Below, in pieces: positions 46,301 to 50,428 of a stretch of DNA of 50,428 nt. Below the pieces are notes generated by a model, which was not told the origin of the DNA, ran no database searches, and was given only the letters and a program-made list of their open reading frames with translations. A program made the position numbers and the translations under genes. Location: the NCBI GenBank assembly GCA_964473285.1, contig CAYYOI010000007.1:1-50428 (forward strand), in the 5' to 3' direction. Each line of letters opens with the position of its first letter. The first letter of the stretch is position 1. This stretch comes from JBNJGT01 sp964473285. Lineage in GTDB: Archaea; Nanobdellota; Nanobdellia; Woesearchaeales; JACJVW01.

Positions 46301-47733
46301 TTAGTTATTATCTTGGAAAAACCTCGAAATGTTGCATTAATAGCGTACTTGCCAGTATCTTCTAGAGCATAGATCACTTTTCCCTTGGGATAAATGGATC
46401 CATTCCAGTAGAGCGATAATGTATGATTATTCTGTTCCTTTGGAGATTCACTAAATTCATAGATGCGATTCCACCTTTGGTCATGTCCATAAAGTTTTGA
46501 AAACGAGATTTGTGCAGGATTTAAATTTTGAAGTGTGAGTGTCCCGGAGGCGGTGGTTTCAAACATTACTGTCCAATTGCCCGTATTTATTCCTGAATCA
46601 ATAAAGATCTCTGATTCCTTATATATTATCTCAAAATGCTGATCTGAGAGTTTAGGCACTGTCCATTCTACTAGGTCATAGAAGTTGTCATTGTCAATGT
46701 CAATTAATTGGACATTGAATCGGGAATCCTCAAGTATATCCACCTTTTTATTCTTATCAAACCAGTAGATTTCAAGATCTTCTTTTTTGATACCAGGAAG
46801 TGCACTTGAAGCGCTAATGTTGTAATAGTGGTAGGAGACATTTGAATAAATAGTAATCTGTTTTTTTGTTTTATTGGCATCCTTAGAGCTCAATTCGATT
46901 TTGTGAGGTGCAGGCGTGGTATAGGAAATACTGAACGTTCCATTTTTCTGCTTTATGTTCTTTAGTTTAAATGTCTCATTTGTTAAGTTCCCTCTCATAG
47001 CGTAGATGTCAGTTGAGGCAATCAGGCGGTGCTCACTTGATCCAGATAAAGTTTTGACCATCAAAGTTTTATTATTAAATGAAGTCACATCTATATCTTC
47101 AATCCATTTTACAGGCGCCCCTACTTTGGCAGGCAATTGCTTTCTTCTATTTTGAATCTTGCTACTCACATTTTGAGGTTTTGATAGTGATTCAACTTTA
47201 GTATCATTGCCATCATCTTTTGAGTTGTTATTAGAAGGCTTAGTAGACTCATTTACTAGGGTTGAGTTTTTGAGTTTTGTCTCATTTACGTCGCTGTCAG
47301 GTGTTGTCTCATTTACCGGGGGTTTTGTCTCATTTACGTCGCTGTCAGGTGTTGTCTTATTTCCCAGGGGTTTTGTCTCATCTATGTCGGTATCATTTAT
47401 TGGTCCTGGATCATTGATGCTAAGGAACAGAAGCGAATCATTGTCATTGCATGCCTCACTTTTTTCAAAAAAATAACTGCTGTTGTTTATCTGTAAGGAG
47501 ATAGGTGAAAGATTAAATGTACTGCACACTTGAGAGGGAATAGTAATATATGTGTTATTTGAGGTATTTGCTATGTCAGACAAGTTATAGATCAATATAT
47601 GTTCGCCTTGTTCGAAGATTGCAGTTGTGTTGGTGACTGAAGGGACTACCAGGATGGATGCACTACTAGATAGTACCTGTACTGCCAAAATTAATATAAT
47701 GATCTTAAAATAGTACATCAATTGGTTAGCCAT
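11934..47733 (-). CDS. Mega surface protein fused to a HerA-type ATPase (~12,000 aa)
   Basis: A single gene interrupted only by a 100-N scaffold gap at 25160-25259. With the smallest repeat-consistent gap (174 bases) it encodes about 11,957 residues, roughly 1.3 MDa. The order is: signal peptide (1-25, YYFKIIILILAVQVLSSSAS); a Thr/Asn/Asp/Lys linker with 16-residue repeats (108-185); beta-propeller-like and Cys-rich segments; dozens of Ig/cadherin-like domains with DNTPP or DDVPP joints; a DNDxDG array; more Ig-like domains; a jelly-roll-like domain; a second propeller; two CGxGIC motifs; one TM helix (near 13270-13330); and a cytoplasmic DUF87 ATPase (Walker A GSTGSGKS at about 13080-13103, Walker B VLVFDE at about 12711-12729) with a Lys/Glu-rich tail. 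N-x-S/T sequons are abundant throughout the ectodomain. The ATG at 47733 has GAGG at 47741-47744 and a TATA box 43-50 bases upstream. It is the first gene of the operon. Its ligand and cargo are unknown. Confidence 0.88.
13990..14150 (-). other. Pair of Cys-rich CGxGIC motifs before the last Ig domains
   Basis: The giant carries CGDGICQSDENVSTCSIDC and then CGNGICELGENSDNCPNDC. The second is almost the same as the motif at the N-terminus of the ATPase paralogue, which marks where the duplicated 3' segment begins. The spacing of Cys and acidic residues suggests a disulphide-closed, possibly calcium-binding knot. Confidence 0.6.
15480..16310 (-). other. Beta-propeller-like segment of the giant protein
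   Basis: Consecutive blade-like repeats: RLVSLAKIDEDFFLYDGENG, LISQINKSGFVRFIAG, SLLLSDIVRDRIHKIHLNG, VYHFNGTFAYSVLNQ and KVVVLDKYNG. The pattern resembles NHL or YVTN-type propellers that bind ligands outside the cell. The assignment is by pattern only. Confidence 0.45.
17500..17960 (-). other. Jelly-roll, carbohydrate-binding-like domain
   Basis: The stretch SGWYSSLSNGDTVSLEK, GNFSIKVTYPG, FEFSIFLNGSQNLQINFSD, WNRYQFHLDNL, GFKIRINGG, YFDEFMLG has the strand order and aromatic pattern of carbohydrate-binding beta-sandwiches (a W-x-x-Y/F strand and a final Y-F-D-E-F strand). A glycan-binding role is inferred. Confidence 0.5.
24821..25322 (-). repeat. 288-bp tandem repeat of an Ig-like domain
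   Basis: The segment from 25109 leftward reappears at 24821, a period of exactly 288 bases or 96 codons. The sequence right of the gap (25260-25322) repeats 25046-25108 with a single base change seen. Each unit encodes a domain opening PPRISYSLGTAENDSYFNRD and closing KNTTKTRKQTLDNT. At least two units are present; the true number is hidden by the gap. Other domains in the gene are much more diverged, so this duplication is recent. Confidence 0.9.
25160..25259. other. 100-N scaffold gap inside a tandem repeat
   Basis: A run of exactly 100 unknown bases, a conventional placeholder. Repeat phase on both sides predicts a missing length of 174 + 288k bases. The placeholder is 1 modulo 3 and so creates a false frame break in the giant gene; the predicted length is 0 modulo 3 and restores the frame. 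Confidence 0.9.
30785..32262 (-). other. Array of ten DNDxDG calcium-binding-type repeats
   Basis: Ten copies of the pattern C-x-D/N-G-x-D-N/D-D-x-D...D-C-x-D-x-D/G-C lie in series, for example CSDGFDNDQDGLIDCEDPDC, CTDGFDNDADGVYDC, CNDGMDNDLDKFF, CSNGIDDDFDGLDDC and CRDGIDNDNDGKIDSEDSDC. Such Asp/Asn-rich loops bind calcium in MopE-like and thrombospondin-type proteins. Spacers vary from a few to about 30 residues, and some units are extended with STGYDC. The array sits near the middle of the ectodomain and could act as a calcium-stiffened segment. Confidence 0.8.
34715..35020 (-). other. Cys-rich knot cluster in the giant ectodomain
   Basis: About 14 cysteines fall within roughly 90 residues: GECDYDCSGDGTVGGNCEQ, NPCDSGETCNTCPYDC, GCGCNFDGECQAKF and SCPHDCGN. 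The motifs are related to the CGxGIC knots near the membrane. It separates an upstream beta-rich region from the first cadherin/Ig-like run. Confidence 0.6.
43030..43640 (-). other. FG-GAP/VCBS-like propeller segment
   Basis: Blade-like repeats with acidic loops: DSITETRGDEIAVCTLTGLY, MFNSTGGIIDGYPEKFAC, SGTGDLLRCNENGC, GDLIGDTKKEIAVSIG and QRIIVFDSSFDSL. The D-x-x-x-D/R-G-D/K-x-E-I-A-V pattern resembles FG-GAP propellers. A related segment (DGIKIFDSEMNLIAEE) lies near 45800-45880. Confidence 0.5.
43690..44600 (-). other. Five Cys-rich repeats of unknown type
   Basis: Five successive units share the pattern (V/I)-x-C-x-(D/E/L)...N-x(3-6)-C-x-x-C-x-x-(S/T/D)-x-(Y/F)-x-I. Their cores read TYCQDGC, YSCPDC, LRCPRC, LNCSQC and SCDGCN, each about 50-75 residues apart. 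I know no family that matches; disulphide-stabilised small domains seem likely. Confidence 0.5.
47281..47376 (-). repeat. 48-bp direct repeat in the N-terminal linker
   Basis: Two adjacent 48-base units, starting CTCATTTACGTCGCTGTC at 47281 and 47329, nearly identical over most of their length. They encode the 16-residue unit DVNETKPPVNETTPDS. This is a Thr/Pro/Asn-rich, probably glycosylated flexible spacer. Confidence 0.8.
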
Positions 47734-47773
47734 ATACTTTCCTCTATTATAATCTATAACTTTCTATGTTTGG

Positions 47774-47790
47774 GATTTATAAAGGTTTCA
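47774..47790 (-). promoter_or_regulatory. Archaeal promoter (BRE + TATA) of the giant operon
   Basis: The minus strand reads GAAACCTTTATAAATCCC. TTTATAAA at 47776-47783 is a good archaeal TATA box and GAAACC just upstream fits a BRE. A start of transcription about 25 bases downstream (near 47753) would leave a leader of about 20 bases that includes the GAGG Shine-Dalgarno. Confidence 0.65.
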
Positions 47791-47806
47791 CTTCTTTACA
47801 GATTCA

Positions 47807-47820
47807 CCCCTTACAAGGGG
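47807..47820. promoter_or_regulatory. Inverted repeat upstream of the operon promoter
   Basis: CCCCTTACAAGGGG is a perfect 6-bp inverted repeat around a 2-base centre, 17 bases upstream of the BRE. Its place fits an activator or repressor site for the four-gene operon. The binding protein is unknown. Confidence 0.35.
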
Positions 47821-47990
47821 GTACAAATTATGAGAAATTTCGGCTTTTTTGATGCCATTTACACCTTAGTGAGGCATACATATGCCCAATTTTTGGGGAT
47901 GGTGATTATAGAGAACCTTCAAAAAACCCGGCCATAAAGAATATTAGTGTATTCTATTCGGGGTATTGAACATGGTAGAGGTGATTTCCG
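47821..47990. other. Intergenic stretch with no supported gene
   Basis: Between the operon's upstream region and the decayed IS5-type gene. A short frame from ATG 47830 (35 codons) exists but has no supporting signal. Confidence 0.4.
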
Positions 47991-48957
47991 ATGAGTTTTA
48001 ACCAGTTTAAGACACCAATACCACAAAGTTCGCGGCTTAGGTGACCGTCTTGAACTCATGAAGCAACAGATTAATTAGCAGCCATTCATTCCCCTCGTTC
48101 GCCAGGCATATCAGGAAGATAAGAAGTTTGGCGGCCGTCCACACACTCATGAGTTGATCGTGATTCGTAGCATGCTGCTACAGGCATGGATTAAGTGATG
48201 AGGAACTCGAGTTCCAATACCACCGTCTCAGTTTGCGTAATTTCCTGGGTTTCCCTGAATCAATTACTGATTTCAGCACTATTTGAAAAGCACGGGAACC
48301 CCTCAAGGAGCATCGTGTGGATGACAAAATATGGACAGAACTCCAAAGGCAGCTCAGCCGAAAGGGCTATATAGTGAAGCAAGGAGTCATACAAGATGCA
48401 TCATTTATTGAGGCTGACCTTGGCAGGATACACCATTACAAAGAGAAACGGGCTCGCAAAAAAGAAGAGAAAATCAGTATACAGAGAAAAAAAAGACGAC
48501 ACATGGATCATAAGGGGTCTTTTTCAATCAAACAGGGTCAGTTGCATTATGGGTATAAAAGCCACATCAAGCTCGATGTGGACAATCATTTGATCAGTCC
48601 ATACCATATGTCCACTGCGGCTTTGCACGATGGCGAGGTTGAGCTTTTTAGTCCTGCAGACATGGTAGCGTATCGCGAAAAAGAATACTTCGGTAAGCCT
48701 CTCCCTGTGCGAGTCAAAGATAAGACCATGCGGCGTGCCACAAAGAATCGTAAGCTTAATGGCAGTCAACAAAAGCGCAACAAGCTCATCGCCAAAAACA
48801 CCCGGGAGATGGCCTTTTCAGTAATCAAGCTAGTGTCCAGGGGGCTCGCATATATATGAAGACGCTTGCGAGAGTGTGGAGCAAAGAAATGTTTTGCCTA
48901 CAATCTGTATCAACTTGTCACACTCAAACGTTGCGTGCTAGCTACAGCACTGTCATA
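47991..48957 (+). pseudogene. Decayed IS5-type transposase
   Basis: Transposase of the IS5 type, broken several ways. From ATG 47991 the frame shifts within 45 bases. The next frame reads GLGDRLELMKQQIN and then a stop where Trp is expected, followed by FIPLVRQAYQEDKKFGGRPH and LIVIRSMLLQAWI. Further shifts give GLSDEELEFQYH, NFLGFPESITDFSTI, and a TGA in place of Trp. The longest open piece (48317-48859) holds DDKIWTELQRQL, GVIQDASFIEAD, HYGYKSHIKLD, STAALHDGEVELF and KEYFGK. The end (YNLYQLVTLKRCVLATAL, stop near 48957) needs another shift. Family blocks include the expected first Asp (IQDASFIEAD) and the HD region. It is non-functional. Confidence 0.8.
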
Positions 48958-49104
48958 AAACATGAAAAATACGATAAAATTTCCTCGAAGTAGAGAGAAT
49001 TAGAGGTGTAAAACTGCTAGAAAAGAGTCATTTGAGTGATATCAATGTAACATCAGAGAGATAATCAAAGCTCCCACTATTGGACGAAGTTTATAATTTT
49101 TTAG
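48958..49104. other. Intergenic stretch, nothing recognised
   Basis: AT-rich sequence between the dead transposase and the terminator of the convergent Lrp-like gene. No clear inverted repeat that would mark the right end of the IS5-type element was found. Confidence 0.4.
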
Positions 49105-49126
49105 AAAAACTGCGGCCCTCCCGCAG
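49105..49126 (-). terminator. Intrinsic-type terminator of the Lrp-like gene
   Basis: The minus strand reads CTGCGGGAGGGCCGCAG, a perfect 6-bp GC-rich stem with a 5-base loop, then TTTTT. It lies 8 bases after the stop of the regulator gene. Confidence 0.7.
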
Positions 49127-49133
49127 GCCCTAT

Positions 49134-49595
49134 CTACTGCATCATATCCAAGAGCGACTCATCTGCCATGAACTCTTCACGTTTGATGTCATCGATTATG
49201 AAGTGCATGTCGATCTTGTGGAGGTTGAAACGTTCTTCAAGGTCTTCCCTGAATTGCTCGAGCTCAAAGAGATTCTTGAAGACAACCTCTGCCATGTAGT
49301 CAAAGCCATTGGTTATCTTGTAGAGGCTGTTCACATTCAGGTGGGTCTGCAGGTACTGGGCAGCCCGGTGCCGATCCTCCTTATCAAACTTCAGTGTTAT
49401 GTTTGCGCGGGTCACATACCCTAGCTTGTTGAAATCGATCAAGGAGGTGTGTTTCCTGATGATGGTCTGCTCGAAATCCCTTAACCGGTCAAAGATGGTT
49501 GATACTGGAATACCTGTTCTTCGGCTGACCTTTGTCAGGGTTTCCCGGGCGTTTCGCCGGAAGTGGGATAACAGTTGCAGGGTATTGTCCTTCAT
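49134..49595 (-). CDS. Lrp/AsnC-family transcription regulator
   Basis: A 153-residue protein, the usual length for the family. The N-terminal winged helix-turn-helix is seen in RRNARETLTKVSRRTGIPVS, TIFDRLRDFE and the wing IIRKHTSLIDFNKLGY. The C-terminal half (about residues 58-140; ANITLKFDKEDRHRAAQYL, LYKITNGFDYMAEVVFKN) has the alternating strand-helix pattern of the RAM ligand-binding domain. The start is ATG 49595 because GGAGGC lies 5 bases upstream; a longer frame from 49643 lacks such a site. It probably binds DNA as a dimer or octamer and responds to a small metabolite. Two CCGG-centred palindromes upstream could be its own operators. Any link to the giant operon is unproven. Confidence 0.8.
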   Translation of the reverse strand: MKDNTLQLLSHFRRNARETLTKVSRRTGIPVSTIFDRLRDFEQTIIRKHTSLIDFNKLGYVTRANITLKFDKEDRHRAAQYLQTHLNVNSLYKITNGFDYMAEVVFKNLFELEQFREDLEERFNLHKIDMHFIIDDIKREEFMADESLLDMMQ

Positions 49596-49645
49596 TTTTG
49601 GCCTCCGTTTGTTTTTCGGGTGTAGTGTATATATTCCACCCAAAA

Positions 49646-49653
49646 GATAAATA
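49646..49653 (-). promoter_or_regulatory. TATA-like box of the Lrp-like gene
   Basis: TATTTATC on the minus strand, with purine-rich CCAAAAG upstream. Transcription would begin near 49624, about 30 bases before the ATG. Confidence 0.4.
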
Positions 49654-49671
49654 CTTTTGGCAATTATAACT

Positions 49672-49703
49672 ATTACCGGTAATTACATAATTATTTCCGG
49701 AAA
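49672..49703. promoter_or_regulatory. Two palindromes 21 bp apart upstream of the regulator
   Basis: ATTACCGGTAAT (49672-49683) and TTTCCGGAAA (49694-49703) are perfect palindromes with CCGG centres exactly 21 bases apart, two turns of the helix. They lie just upstream of the TATA-like box of the Lrp-type gene, an arrangement expected of dimers of this family binding one face of DNA. Confidence 0.45.
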
Positions 49704-49872
49704 AGATGGAACCTACGGGAAGTTCGAACCCATACCGCGAGAATCTTACCCCCAGAAGGGTTATTTTAGAGATTTGCCGGAAACAACCTTTTGAGGTCAG
49801 CTCTATTTGTTCCAAAAGATGCGGAGAATCTTGCTTTTGGCAAAAAATAATAAAAAAATCAGCCACCCCATT
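49704..49872. other. Intergenic stretch upstream of the regulator
   Basis: A further TTGCCGGAAA lies near 49774-49783. GTTCGAAC near 49722 looks like a tRNA T-loop but no cloverleaf can be drawn. No gene is supported. Confidence 0.35.
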
Positions 49873-50073
49873 TTAGAGGACAATCATACTTGGAATTGTT
49901 ATCCTGTTTTTGCCTTGACTCTTCCCATTTAACCAGGCACAATCAACTGGCGAGAGCCACAATGTGTGGAGTGGATTTGTCTTGGCCCTCCTGATATAAT
50001 CGCCATAAAGGATCATGTGACCTGCCGAATGGAAGTACCTAGGTATTGGGCCATTCCATCTAGTTTTGTTCAT
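49873..50073 (-). CDS. Small hypothetical protein, second of a coupled pair
   Basis: A 66-residue basic protein that I do not recognise (MNKTRWNGPIPRYFHSAGHM...YGDYIRRAKTNPLHTLWLSP). Its ATG overlaps the TGA of the preceding small gene as ATGA, a common sign of translational coupling and the main reason to believe it. No TM helix or signal peptide. Confidence 0.4.
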   Translation of the reverse strand: MNKTRWNGPIPRYFHSAGHMILYGDYIRRAKTNPLHTLWLSPVDCAWLNGKSQGKNRITIPSMIVL

Positions 50074-50294
50074 AAGCCCTTGGATTGATCTGGTGGAAGC
50101 AAGTATAGCCTACTTTGTCTGTCTTGTTTCCTTTGTTCATCTATGTGCCTCTCTACTGGAGTTCTCAAATCAAGAATCCCATCCGGCCCAATCCTTTCCT
50201 GCAGGCTATCTTCATACCTTCTTATCTCGCCGTAGAAATCCATGGGTTTTGGTCCGAAAATCGGACACGCACCAGGAGGATTCAGTTTGTACAT
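50070..50294 (-). CDS. Small hypothetical protein, first of a coupled pair
   Basis: A 74-residue protein of unknown function, beginning MYKLNPPGACPIFGPKPMDF and continuing with a charged helical part (RRYEDSLQERIG, VERHIDEQRKQDRQ). ATG 50294 is chosen over the upstream GTG at 50309 because GGGTGAT lies 3 bases before it. A TAAATACG stretch about 60-70 bases upstream could be a TATA box. It is coupled to the next gene by an ATGA overlap. Confidence 0.45.
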   Translation of the reverse strand: MYKLNPPGACPIFGPKPMDFYGEIRRYEDSLQERIGPDGILDLRTPVERHIDEQRKQDRQSRLYLLPPDQSKGL

Positions 50295-50428
50295 ATTATC
50301 ACCCTTCACAAAAGAGGGAGTTGGTGGTCTTAAGTTTTTTGCAATTACGTATTTACTTGATGAACCGAAAACGCTGAACTAAACCGAATTGTTTGCACAG
50401 TTGTACCTGTCCAGTGGTCTTTTGTATC

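Noticed and set aside
47830..47937. A 35-codon gene divergent from the giant operon
   Set aside because: A G-rich run precedes the ATG at a poor distance and the peptide shows no recognisable feature; it overlaps likely control sequence.
49689..49790. Possible tRNA from GTTCGAAC near 49722
   Set aside because: The T-loop-like octamer is a palindrome. No five-base T stem, acceptor stem or anticodon arm can be paired on either strand.
49489..49866. A 125-codon minus frame over the regulator's promoter
   Set aside because: It overlaps the Lrp-like gene in another frame and covers its promoter and palindromes, has no start signal and shows no domain.

Overview
This window looks archaeal. The main operon starts at a TATA box with a purine-rich BRE, and its first gene has a short leader with a GAGG Shine-Dalgarno. 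The gene starts elsewhere use GAGGTG, GGGTGAT or GGAGGC, and an Lrp/AsnC-type regulator lies at the right end. AT-rich codon use, huge N-glycosylation-sequon-rich surface proteins and small helical cytoplasmic tail motifs suggest a DPANN-like lineage. That placement is an inference; no rRNA or other marker gene is present.

Layout. 1-2990 is a graveyard of mobile elements. It holds an intact IS1634-like element whose left inverted repeat is the first base of the window, a small two-helix membrane protein, a fragment that looks like a DNA methyltransferase, a 3' remnant of a second IS1634-like copy, and an N-terminal scrap of an IS5-type transposase. 3073-47733, almost 89% of the window, is a single minus-strand operon of four tightly coupled genes. 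47734-50428 holds the operon promoter, a decayed IS5-type transposase, an Lrp/AsnC-like regulator with its terminator, and two very small coupled genes.

The operon is the notable object. Its first gene (47733 to 11934) appears as two overlapping open frames only because a 100-N scaffold gap lies inside a 288-bp tandem repeat. Repeat phase predicts a true gap of 174 + 288k bases. That is a multiple of 3, which puts both halves in one frame. The product is then about 11,960 residues or more: a signal peptide, an ectodomain of some 11,500 residues (propeller-like segments, Cys-rich repeats, dozens of Ig/cadherin-like domains, a DNDxDG calcium-binding-type array, a jelly-roll-like domain), one transmembrane helix, and a cytoplasmic HerA/VirB4-type (DUF87) ATPase with intact Walker A and B motifs. 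The second gene is a 662-residue paralogue of just the last part of the giant (Cys motif, short ectodomain, TM, ATPase). The third is a soluble coiled-coil protein. The fourth is a 1,920-residue type-I membrane protein with two sets of alpha/alpha-toroid-like repeats outside and a helical tail inside.

Together these suggest a cell-envelope machine: a hexameric inner motor ring joined covalently to very long outward fibres, with a short-ectodomain subunit that could mix into the ring, a coiled-coil adaptor and a large carbohydrate-facing partner. Contact-dependent DNA or protein transfer, or host attachment, would fit, but nothing in the sequence proves the cargo.
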